From assembly GCF_040149665.1 (NCBI RefSeq), contig NZ_JBEFLP010000001.1, positions 2,649,272 to 2,713,271 on the forward strand: 64,000 bases of DNA, written 5' to 3'. Source of the DNA: Sulfitobacter sp. HNIBRBA3233. GTDB taxonomy: Bacteria; Pseudomonadota; Alphaproteobacteria; Rhodobacterales; Rhodobacteraceae. A program made the position numbers and the translations under genes. The notes beneath the pieces were generated by a model. It saw nothing but the letters and a program-made list of their open reading frames with translations. It had not been told where the DNA came from and ran no database searches. Below, in pieces: positions 55,172-64,000 of this stretch. Within the stretch, counting starts at the first letter, position 1. Each line of letters starts with the position of its first letter.

Positions 55172-56425
55172 TCAGCGCAGTGCGCGGCCCTTCACGATGG
55201 CGCGTGCGCCGAATTTTCCCCGAATCGCATCGGTGGCGCGTTCCGCGCGGCTGCGCTGCCCGGCGCCCGGATCGAGCAGATCGCCAAGTTTGTCGGCATC
55301 CGCCGCCTCGCTCAGATCCGACAGGCCACATCCCAGCAGACGGTAGGGTCCACGGTCGCCGACCTGATCGAACAGGCCGCGCGCGGTACGGTAGATCCGG
55401 TCGGCGAGCTGCGTCGGATCGGTGAGCGCGACGCGGCGGCTGATCAGCGAGTGATCGGCGCGCTTGAGCTTGAGCGTGACGACACGGCCCGCGAGCCCCT
55501 TTGCCTTGGCGCGGTCCGCGACTTTTTCGGCCATCCGCCAGATATGGCCATCGAGGATGTCGGCATCTGCCGTGTCCTCGCCAAAGGTGGTTTCGTTCGA
55601 GATCGATTTCATCGGGCTGTGGGCAGACACGCGCCGATTGTCCTGCCCGCGGGCGAGGTGCCACAGGCGGTCGCCCATGCCCCCGAATCGCGCAACGAGA
55701 TCGGTTTTCTCCCAGCGCAGCAGATCCGCGAAGGTGCGGATCCCCGCCTTGTCGAGCGACGCCTGCGCCGCCGCGCCCACGCCCCAGATCATGCGCACGG
55801 GCTTGTCGCGCAGAAAGGCGGCTGTTTCGGCCTGGCCGATCACGGAAAACCCGTGCGGTTTGTCCAGGTCGGACGCGACCTTGGCGAGGAACTTGTTATG
55901 GCTCAGGCCGATCGAGCCGGTGAGCCCCAGTTCGGTTTTCATCCGCCGCACCAGCCCCGCAAGCATCACCGCAGGCGGCGCGCCGTGAAGGCGCGCGGTG
56001 CCGGTCATGTCCAGAAATGCCTCGTCCAGAGACAGGGGTTCGATGGCGGGTGTCAGCTCTTCCATCATGGCGCGGATCGCGCGGGAGGCTTCGACATAGA
56101 CGTCCATGCGCGGTTTGATCACCACCGCCTCAGGGCATAGTTTCAACGCCTGAAACATCGGCATCGCTGACCGCACACCGCGAATGCGCGCAACATAGCA
56201 CGCGGTCGACACAACGCCGCGCCGCCCGCCGCCGATGATCACCGGCTTGCCCTCGAGTTCCGGGTTGTCGCGCTTTTCGACGGACGCATAGAAGGCGTCG
56301 CAGTCCATATGGGCGATGCCGAGGTTCCACAGTTCGGGGTGCCGCGTGATGCGCGGGCTGGCACAGGACGGGCACCGTGGGGCGTCGTCGAACTGGTTCA
56401 GGCAATTGCGGCAAAGGGCTGGCAT
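55172..56425 (-). CDS. dinB: DNA polymerase IV (Y family) with N-terminal zinc ribbon
   Basis: The 417-residue product is a translesion polymerase. It keeps the Y-family catalytic motifs HMDCDAFYASVE near residue 39 and PLSLDEAFLDMTG near residue 133, and a little-finger domain at the C-terminus. Unlike E. coli DinB it has a zinc-ribbon-like start with two Cys pairs (CRNC near residue 5 and CPSC near residue 18). A C-terminal beta-clamp motif is not obvious. The start at 56425 includes the ribbon. Confidence 0.92.
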   Translation of the reverse strand: MPALCRNCLNQFDDAPRCPSCASPRITRHPELWNLGIAHMDCDAFYASVEKRDNPELEGKPVIIGGGRRGVVSTACYVARIRGVRSAMPMFQALKLCPEAVVIKPRMDVYVEASRAIRAMMEELTPAIEPLSLDEAFLDMTGTARLHGAPPAVMLAGLVRRMKTELGLTGSIGLSHNKFLAKVASDLDKPHGFSVIGQAETAAFLRDKPVRMIWGVGAAAQASLDKAGIRTFADLLRWEKTDLVARFGGMGDRLWHLARGQDNRRVSAHSPMKSISNETTFGEDTADADILDGHIWRMAEKVADRAKAKGLAGRVVTLKLKRADHSLISRRVALTDPTQLADRIYRTARGLFDQVGDRGPYRLLGCGLSDLSEAADADKLGDLLDPGAGQRSRAERATDAIRGKFGARAIVKGRALR

Positions 56426-56686
56426 GGCACGCGCTGTCGTCTCTTTCGGGATGCCTGATGATACGCCTCCGGCGGGGCAAGGGCCACGGCAAAGCTGCGG
56501 AGGGCGCTGGGCGCAAAAGGCTGCAAAGCTGCCCCGGGCCAGCCCCTGAAACAGGGAAATTGGTGAATACTAAGACGTATCCCGGCGCGTCATTTTCAGC
56601 CCAGAAAGGCGTTTTTCACGAAAGTGACCTGAGTGCGCAGGGATCGAAACGATCGCTGCGCGGTTCTAACCATCTGAATTTTTATG

Positions 56687-56761
56687 AAAAACCCCCCGCT
56701 GCGTCTAGCGGGGGGAAGGTGACGAACATCAGGAAGAACCAGTTCGTCGGGGAGTATCACC
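56687..56761 (-). ncRNA. Candidate small RNA (or 3'UTR-derived RNA) downstream of pyrF
   Basis: Read on the minus strand, an extended -10 box (TGC before TATACA, 56768-56773) stands seven bases before a likely 5' end at 56761. The RNA would begin GGTGATACTCCCC, form a 7-base stem GACGAAC / GTTCGTC with a 14-base loop that contains CTTCCT, an anti-ribosome-site sequence, and end in a factor-independent terminator: stem CCCCCCGCT / AGCGGGGGG followed by TTTTT. No good -35 box is seen. The same terminator could simply end the pyrF message, in which case the RNA might be cut from its 3' end. Confidence 0.5.
56692..56715 (-). terminator. Factor-independent terminator (minus strand)
   Basis: A 9-base GC stem (CCCCCCGCT / AGCGGGGGG) with a 6-base loop, followed on the minus strand by five T. 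It lies 140 bases after the pyrF stop and ends either pyrF or the candidate small RNA. Confidence 0.8.
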
Positions 56762-56854
56762 ATAGGTTGTATAGCATAGAACACAGTGCCGCTGATAGTA
56801 TGGTATTCCGGACCGCGGCTGCGAATTATTGATATGTGACGAATTAAGCACGGT

Positions 56855-57562
56855 TCATTTTCTGCGGTCCAGCTCATCGAGAATCGCTTGCGCAGCGCTT
56901 GCAGGGTTGTCCGCCTGATGGATCGGGCGCCCGACAACGATGTGGTCTGCCCCGTTTTCAATGGCTTGGGCGGGGGTGGTGACGCGCTTTTGGTCGCCGA
57001 GTGCGGCGCCCGATGGGCGTACACCGGGCGTGACGATCAGCTTGCCGGTCGCTGCGCTGTGCGCGCGGATCATTTTGGCCTCTTGCGGGGAGGCGATTAC
57101 ACCGTCGGCCCCCGCCTCGAACGCGCGCAGGGCACGGGTTTCGACGATATCGGCTATATTGCCGGGCTGGATCAGCCCCGCGTCCAGATCAGCACGGTCG
57201 AGGGATGTGAGGATGGTCACCGCGAGAATTTTCAGATCGCTGCCTGCCGCGCCCTCCTTTGCGGCGCGTACCACATGCGGATCGCCGTGGACCGTCAGGA
57301 AATCGAGATCGAACTGGGCAAGGCCGCGCACAGCCGCTTCGACAGTCGCCCCGATATCGAACAGCTTCATATCCAGAAAGATGCGTTTGCCATGCTCTTG
57401 CTTGAGCTCGTTCGCCAGCGCCAGCCCGCCACCGGTCAGCATCCCCAATCCGATTTTGTAGAAATTGACCGCGGGTCCGATGCGCTCAGCCATGTGAAGT
57501 CCGGTCACGGCGTTGGGAACATCCAGCGCCACGATCAGGCGGTCGTCTTTTGGTGCGGTCAT
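56855..57562 (-). CDS. pyrF: Orotidine 5'-phosphate decarboxylase
   Basis: PyrF makes UMP from OMP, the last step of pyrimidine synthesis. The 235-residue product has VALDVPN at the start, KIGLGML, and the catalytic Lys-Asp set in FLDMKLFDIGATVE near residue 60; GVRPSG and GADHIVVGRPI lie near the C-terminus. GGAGAGATGAC surrounds the start. A small unknown gene lies upstream on the same strand, with a terminator between them. Confidence 0.96.
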   Translation of the reverse strand: MTAPKDDRLIVALDVPNAVTGLHMAERIGPAVNFYKIGLGMLTGGGLALANELKQEHGKRIFLDMKLFDIGATVEAAVRGLAQFDLDFLTVHGDPHVVRAAKEGAAGSDLKILAVTILTSLDRADLDAGLIQPGNIADIVETRALRAFEAGADGVIASPQEAKMIRAHSAATGKLIVTPGVRPSGAALGDQKRVTTPAQAIENGADHIVVGRPIHQADNPASAAQAILDELDRRK

Positions 57563-57631
57563 GTCATCTCTCCGGTGGTCAAAGCAAACGGTCGATGCCT
57601 TATGCCACGCAGGGCCCGGTGTCTACGCGCG

Positions 57632-57665
57632 AAAAAAAGCCCGGTCGCGCATGAAGCGGACCGGG
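57632..57665 (-). terminator. Terminator of the 101-residue gene
   Basis: On the minus strand a 7-base stem (CCCGGTC / GACCGGG) with a 12-base loop is followed by a C and a seven-base T-run. It lies 120 bases after the stop of the small gene. Confidence 0.75.
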
Positions 57666-57784
57666 TCAGAGTGACAGAGACAGTGCAGGCAGGCAAACGT
57701 CTCTGGTTTTGCGGGGCCGCCGTCCGTGCGGGGACAGAGTGCACGGATCAGGCGTGTTGCCCGGCGCAAATCTAAATGTCGGTA

Positions 57785-58090
57785 TCAGGCCGCGTCGCTG
57801 CGCGGCATGAAGAGTTCGGAAAGCCAGCGGCGCGGATCGAACTTCTCGCGTCCGGCGCGCAGGCTTGGTGCGTGGCGCTTCATTTGGCTGTAGAGCCCGC
57901 GCCCGCTGCTGTGGCGACGCAGTGCTTGCGTTCGCAGGCCTTCGGCGGCCTGCTCGAAACTCATGGTGATCGGGGCGTCAATGGCGCAAGCGTAGCGGCG
58001 TGTGCCGCCGTTCGAGCGGACGGATACCAGCGCTTCGAAGGATTGCGTTGCTGCGTTGTAGATCACGTTGTCCAGTTGTACCTGTGTCAT
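57785..58090 (-). CDS. Small protein of unknown function
   Basis: I do not recognise a family. The 101-residue product has no signal peptide or membrane segment. The N-terminal half looks like a beta-rich domain (VQLDNVIYNAATQSFEALVS) and the C-terminal half is basic and helical (GLRTQALRRHS, LYSQMKRH). The reading has normal codon use, a clear terminator downstream, and the AT-rich stretch upstream could hold its promoter, so it is probably a real gene. Confidence 0.7.
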   Translation of the reverse strand: MTQVQLDNVIYNAATQSFEALVSVRSNGGTRRYACAIDAPITMSFEQAAEGLRTQALRRHSSGRGLYSQMKRHAPSLRAGREKFDPRRWLSELFMPRSDAA

Positions 58091-58505
58091 GTTCTAACCT
58101 CATGGCCCCGCTGGTTTTTCTATGGGGCGACTGCTTGTTGTGTTTATTTGATCACTAACTTCAGAAATAAAACGCCCAAAGGGGAAAAATGTTTCGTCGA
58201 AAACGCTGAATCATGTGCCTCCGGTAAAAAATGATACAAATCAATAACTTAATATAGGTGGATTTTTGCCTACCGAATTGAAGCCTCCCGCATTGCGGGT
58301 ATTTTCGCCACTTCTGCGACTTCCGCGCGCTTCATCCGGACAGGCACGCGCCGCAAAAAATCGTCGCATCGGACGGTAGAATGGTCAGAGCAGCCTCTTG
58401 ATTGGATGTGGCCCAGTTCCCAAATCCTCTGCAGAGGTCCACGACAGGATGACATGCCGCCGGGCGGGTGTTGCGAAGGTGGACGCTTTTCAAAAGGAGA
58501 AGACC
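58091..58505. other. 415-base divergent spacer before clpB
   Basis: An AT-rich stretch (58140-58265) probably holds the promoter of the small minus-strand gene. Towards clpB lie a heat-shock-type promoter candidate and a 12-base palindrome CCTCTGCAGAGG (58426-58437). No protein gene is supported. Confidence 0.5.
58397..58425 (+). promoter_or_regulatory. Candidate heat-shock (RpoH) promoter of clpB
   Basis: CTTGATT is followed after 15 bases by CCCAAAT, close to the sigma-32 pattern CTTGAAA and CCCCATNT at 13-15 bases. A 12-base palindrome follows directly. This fits clpB, a classic heat-shock gene, with a leader of about 75 bases. Confidence 0.5.
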
Positions 58506-61124
<2,619 letters not shown>

Positions 61125-61152
61125 CCGGAATGCACCTTGATGCAAATGACAG

Positions 61153-61181
61153 AAAGGCCGGAGCATCGCTCCGGCCTTTTT
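61153..61181 (+). terminator. Terminator of clpB
   Basis: A 12-base stem (AAAGGCCGGAGC / GCTCCGGCCTTT) with an ATC loop and further T. It lies 28 bases after the clpB stop. Confidence 0.9.
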
Positions 61182-61246
61182 CTGTCTTGCCGGGGGCAAG
61201 CCCGCGCGGGGCAGGGCGCCCGTGGTCGGTGTGGGGAGGGCGCACG

Positions 61247-61276
61247 AAAAAGCCCGCCGGATGCAACCGGCGGGCT
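61247..61276 (-). terminator. Terminator of the fasciclin gene
   Basis: A 10-base stem (AGCCCGCCGG / CCGGCGGGCT) with a 6-base loop; on the minus strand it is followed by four T. It begins 20 bases after the stop of the fasciclin gene. Confidence 0.8.
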
Positions 61277-61296
61277 TCTCTGCAATCAGGCCGGAC

Positions 61297-61779
61297 TTAA
61301 GAGTCGGGCATGATAACCTTGTCGATCACGTGGATCACGCCATTGCTGGCTTCGATATCGGCTGTCACGACATTCGCGTCGCCGACCATCACGCCGTCGC
61401 CCACGCTGAAGGTAACAACGTCACCCTGCACGGTTTCGGCTTCCAAGCCGTCCGACAGATCGGTCGACATCACTTTGCCCGGTACGACGTGGTAGGTCAG
61501 AACGGATGTCAGCTGGTCCTTGTTTTCGGGCTTCAGCAGTTCGTCCACTGTACCGTCGGGCAGCGCGGCAAATGCGGCGTCTGTCGGTGCGAAGACGGTG
61601 AAGGGCCCTTCACCCTGAAGGGTTTCGACAAGACCGGCAGCTTCTGCTGCGGCCAGAAGTGTTGTGAAGTCACCGGCATCCGATGCGGTTGCAACGATGT
61701 CTTTGCTGTGGCCAGCGGCGAAAGCGGCGGTGGCAAGTGCGGCGGCTGCTGTCATTCCGAGTGCTGTAGTGCGAAACAT
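61297..61779 (-). CDS. Exported fasciclin-domain protein
   Basis: The 160-residue product has a signal peptide (residues 1-22, ending AAFAAG) and one fasciclin (FAS1, beta-Ig-H3) domain: [14 protein letters not shown] and the end [13 protein letters not shown] are typical. The ATG at 61779 follows AAGGAGTACCACT. A fasciclin-domain gene belongs to the RpoE regulon in R. sphaeroides as I recall, and an RpoE-like promoter lies upstream here. It is divergent from msrP. Confidence 0.9.
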   Translation of the reverse strand: MFRTTALGMTAAAALATAAFAAGHSKDIVATASDAGDFTTLLAAAEAAGLVETLQGEGPFTVFAPTDAAFAALPDGTVDELLKPENKDQLTSVLTYHVVPGKVMSTDLSDGLEAETVQGDVVTFSVGDGVMVGDANVVTADIEASNGVIHVIDKVIMPDS

Positions 61780-62171
61780 AGTGGTACTCCTTGGTTGGTT
61801 GACAGATGCAGTCTTGAGCATCGCAAACAATACGCGTGGTGGTTGGGCTTGGTTCACTCCATTTCGGTGCAATTTCCGTGACTGGTCGCAACGGCGCGAA
61901 AACTGCGCGGAATTACGCCAAGGTTTTGTAAATAAGGCAATTTATCGCCACTCGCGGGCTGCTGGTTGCGGCATTTCGTCCGTTTCATTTGCGCGCAGTC
62001 CATGGTGCCGCATTTTGGATTCCGGTTTGGCAAATACCCTCGTGGCGTGTGATCCGGCCGGACCCACACGCGATGACAATTTGGTGTGGCAACTGTAATC
62101 CGCGCCAAAAGAATTTGGTCATGCGGCGGTTCGCGCCTACGTCTTTTGCTGAAGCACGAGGAGGCTACCCC
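61780..62171. other. 392-base divergent spacer between the fasciclin gene and msrP
   Basis: It contains the RpoE-like promoter of the fasciclin gene, and a TGATCC sequence (62050-62055) followed after 17 bases by ATGACA that could be a weaker copy before msrP. No protein gene is supported. Confidence 0.5.
61827..61856 (-). promoter_or_regulatory. Candidate RpoE-type promoter of the fasciclin gene
   Basis: On the minus strand TGAACC is followed after 18 bases by TATTGT, with CGCG just before the -10 part. This matches in spacing and flanking bases the candidate before rpoE (TGATCC, 18 bases, TACCCC). Transcription would begin about 40 bases before the ATG. Confidence 0.45.
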
Positions 62172-63080
62172 ATGGCAATGCGCTGGAAAAACACACTCAA
62201 GGATCACCACGTCACGGATGAGGCGGTCTATCTCAACCGTCGCCAGATCATGGGCGGCGCGATGGCAGGACTGGGCCTGAGCGGGATCGCATCCGCGGCA
62301 TCGGCTGCGGAGGAGGAGCTGACGCCCAATCCGTGGGACGACATCACACAGTACAATAACTACTACGAGTTCGGCACCGGCAAAGATGATCCGGCCCGGT
62401 ACGCGGGGGCTCTGACAACCGAACCATGGACCGTGAAGATCGACGGCATGGTCGACAAACCCGGCGACTACGGCTTCGACGACATTATGAAGGCGATGAC
62501 GATAGAAGAACGTCTCTACCGGTTCCGCTGTGTCGAAGCGTGGTCGATGGTCATCCCGTGGAACGGTTTCGAACTGGCGGATCTTCTGGCCATGGCGGGC
62601 GTCCAGTCGAGCGCCAAATACGTCGCCTTTGAAACGGCACTGCGTCCCGACGAGATGCCGGGCGTGCGGTACCCTGTGCTGGACTGGCCATATGTAGAAG
62701 GTCTGCGGCTGGATGAGGCCATGCACCCGCTGACAATCATGGCGACGGGCATTTATGGCCGGGAAATTCCGAACCAGAATGGCGCCCCCCTGCGACTCGT
62801 CGTGCCGTGGAAATACGGTTTCAAATCCATCAAGTCGATCGTCCGGATCACGCTGACCGATTCCGAGCCGCCGACAAGCTGGAACAAGGCCAATCCGCGC
62901 GAATATGGTTTCTATTCCAACGTGAACCCCGAGGTGGACCACCCGCGCTGGTCACAGGCCACGGAACGCCCCGTCGGCGGCGGCCTGTTTTCGGGACGCA
63001 TCCCGACACTGATGTTCAACGGGTACGAGGAAGAGGTCGCAAGCCTCTACACCGGCATGGACCTGCGCGAGAACTTCTGA
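62172..63080 (+). CDS. msrP: Protein-methionine-sulfoxide reductase, catalytic subunit
   Basis: MsrP (YedY) repairs oxidised methionines in periplasmic proteins with electrons from MsrQ. The 302-residue product has a Tat signal peptide (NRRQIMGG with the twin Arg, then a hydrophobic run ending AASAAE) and a sulfite-oxidase-fold domain; Cys120 in [14 protein letters not shown] is the expected molybdenum ligand. GAGGAGG stands before the ATG. A 32-codon frame and msrQ follow with overlaps. Confidence 0.95.
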   Translation: MAMRWKNTLKDHHVTDEAVYLNRRQIMGGAMAGLGLSGIASAASAAEEELTPNPWDDITQYNNYYEFGTGKDDPARYAGALTTEPWTVKIDGMVDKPGDYGFDDIMKAMTIEERLYRFRCVEAWSMVIPWNGFELADLLAMAGVQSSAKYVAFETALRPDEMPGVRYPVLDWPYVEGLRLDEAMHPLTIMATGIYGREIPNQNGAPLRLVVPWKYGFKSIKSIVRITLTDSEPPTSWNKANPREYGFYSNVNPEVDHPRWSQATERPVGGGLFSGRIPTLMFNGYEEEVASLYTGMDLRENF

Positions 63081-63178
63081 TGCTCGGACCCTTTGAGCGC
63101 TACCGGATCAGCGCGGCGATTGCTGTCGGGCTGATCCGCTACATTGTGGCCGCAGGACCGACCGGGGACACCGCATGA
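63080..63178 (+). CDS. Possible 32-residue protein between msrP and msrQ
   Basis: The frame starts in the TGATG overlap with msrP and ends in the ATGA overlap with msrQ, so both junctions allow coupled translation. It encodes a short hydrophobic stretch (ISAAIAVGLIRYIVAAG) flanked by charged residues. It could be a small membrane protein, or only a translated spacer that carries ribosomes from msrP to msrQ. No family is recognised, and no separate ribosome site is clear. Confidence 0.35.
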   Translation: MLGPFERYRISAAIAVGLIRYIVAAGPTGDTA

Positions 63179-63777
63179 CCTCGGTGAAGGACAAGATCAA
63201 CGGGGCTGCGCGGCGTGTCCCGACATGGGCTCTCTATATAGTATACCTGCTGCCGGTGCCGTGGTTGCTGTATCTGGCGCAGACCGGCGGCTTGGGCCGC
63301 GAGCCGATCAAGGCGCTGGAGCACGAGCTGGGCGAGATCGCATTGCAGTTGCTGATCATCGGATTGTGCATCACGCCGCTGCGGCGTTTCCTCGGCATCA
63401 ACCTTCTGAAGTTCCGCCGGGCCTTCGGTCTTCTGGCCTTTACCTATGTATCTCTGCATCTGCTTGTCTGGGTGGTTCTGGATATGAGCCTGCTCTGGGG
63501 GCAGATGTGGGCGGATATCTGGAAACGTCCCTATATTACCGTCGGGATGGCGGGATTCGTCACACTGCTGCCGCTGGCGATAACCTCGAACAACCTGTCG
63601 GTCCGCAAGATGGGTGCCGCCGCATGGCGCAGCCTGCACAAGCTTACCTATGTCGCGATCGTCCTTGGCGGGATCCACTATCTCTGGCTTGTGAAGGGCT
63701 TTCAGATAGAGCCGATCCTCTACATGGCCGTGATTCTGGGCCTGCTGGCCCTGCGAGTCGTCCCGAAGAGGCGGTGA
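63175..63777 (+). CDS. msrQ: Protein-methionine-sulfoxide reductase haem-binding subunit
   Basis: MsrQ (YedZ) is the membrane cytochrome b-type partner that passes electrons to MsrP. The 200-residue product has about six membrane segments of the ferric-reductase-like fold; TYVSLHLLVW, WRSLHKLTYVAI and GGIHYLWLVKG carry the haem-binding histidines. Its ATG overlaps the stop of the preceding small frame. Confidence 0.93.
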   Translation: MTSVKDKINGAARRVPTWALYIVYLLPVPWLLYLAQTGGLGREPIKALEHELGEIALQLLIIGLCITPLRRFLGINLLKFRRAFGLLAFTYVSLHLLVWVVLDMSLLWGQMWADIWKRPYITVGMAGFVTLLPLAITSNNLSVRKMGAAAWRSLHKLTYVAIVLGGIHYLWLVKGFQIEPILYMAVILGLLALRVVPKRR

Positions 63778-63793
63778 ACAGGCCAAGATTCAC

Positions 63794-63814
63794 CGATTCA
63801 CCCCATGTGAATCG
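63794..63814. other. Palindrome after msrQ
   Basis: CGATTCAC and GTGAATCG form a perfect 8-base inverted repeat around CCCAT, 16 bases after the msrQ stop. The repeat unit GATTCACC also stands once more just before it. It could be a weak terminator or an operator. Confidence 0.4.
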
Positions 63815-63833
63815 CTTCGGTCGGGTGCTGCGC

Positions 63834-63854
63834 TGTGCATAACCCTGTGGGTAA
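63834..63854 (-). promoter_or_regulatory. Two DnaA-box-like 9-mers
   Basis: On the minus strand TTATGCACA (63834-63842) matches the DnaA-box pattern TTATNCACA, and TTACCCACA (63846-63854) differs from TTATCCACA by one base. They are 12 bases apart. AT-rich sequence (63940-64000) follows. The gene to the right is outside the window. Confidence 0.4.
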
Positions 63855-64000
63855 ATCAGATTCCCCTGTTACCGCTCCCGGCGCTTACCCATGGTCAGAG
63901 CAACTATCTGTCGGAGCGCGCCGCTTTTGCGCAATCAGCGCAAAGCAAATGTATGTTTTTCTTGGGAAAATCAGAAAAACAGAGAAAAGTGAAAAAAGGC

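Larger units (their letters stand above)
56426..56854. other. 429-base gap between dinB and pyrF
   Basis: No protein gene is supported here. The part 56687-56761 contains a candidate small RNA on the minus strand with its own terminator; the remaining sequence, on the dinB side, shows nothing recognisable beyond room for the dinB promoter. Confidence 0.5.

Overview
The window reads as about 64 kb of ordinary chromosome from an alphaproteobacterium, most likely a Rhodobacteraceae member of the Roseobacter group. The reasons are the high GC content, the dense operons with ATGA or GTGA overlaps, the rpoE-chrR pair divergent from a FAD oxidoreductase/DUF1365/GPH/DUF3833/SDR operon (a layout known from Rhodobacter sphaeroides), the rbfA-truB pair, and the DUF1674 and DUF3035 genes. 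I saw no rRNA, CRISPR array, insertion sequence or prophage. One tRNA gene (Val, GAC) and one candidate small RNA are present.

Layout: 1-9.9 kb is housekeeping: truB (cut by the window edge), a DUF2233 gene and rbfA on the minus strand, dapB, a DUF1674 gene, rsmB, a PhnD-like binding protein, a heparinase II/III-like gene, purH, lspA and a DUF3035 lipoprotein. 10-16.3 kb holds a paired M16 peptidase operon facing a deoC-aldehyde dehydrogenase operon. 16.3-21.7 kb is a purine (urate) degradation cluster: uraH, a fused puuE-uraD, an ureidoglycine aminohydrolase, allA and the membrane urate hydroxylase puuD, with a small exported LysM-like protein gene inside it. 21.8-25.8 kb is mutL-rmuC-threonine/serine dehydratase. 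25.8-31.9 kb is the RpoE/ChrR singlet-oxygen-type regulatory pair with its divergent operon. 32-37.6 kb carries a GST, a histidine phosphatase, a lone formate dehydrogenase alpha subunit and an M20 amidohydrolase that could supply the missing allantoate step.

37.6-50.3 kb is the most system-like part. A cytoplasmic PAS hybrid kinase and an OmpR-type regulator diverge from an acyl-CoA ligase, which is followed by a full branched-chain-amino-acid-type (HAAT) ABC transporter with an unknown exported protein inside the operon, a VIT1-like membrane protein and a second, unusual phenylacetate-CoA-ligase-like protein. Uptake of an organic acid coupled to CoA activation is a reasonable inference. 50.3-64 kb holds an orphan iron-type permease, yghU, rpmJ, tRNA-Val, an N-formylglutamate amidohydrolase family gene, dinB with an N-terminal zinc ribbon, pyrF, clpB, a fasciclin-domain protein and msrPQ.

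The strongest signal outside genes is a short intergenic sequence found six times between 12.7 and 52.1 kb: GAGTTTA, then 4-5 variable bases, then CAAAATGGAG with minor variation. Five copies lie 48-109 bases after the stop codon of a plus-strand gene, in the same orientation, and most have an inverted repeat just before them. I do not recognise it as a named element. A structured RNA candidate downstream of pyrF, and RpoE-like promoter sequences shared by rpoE and the fasciclin gene, also deserve a look.
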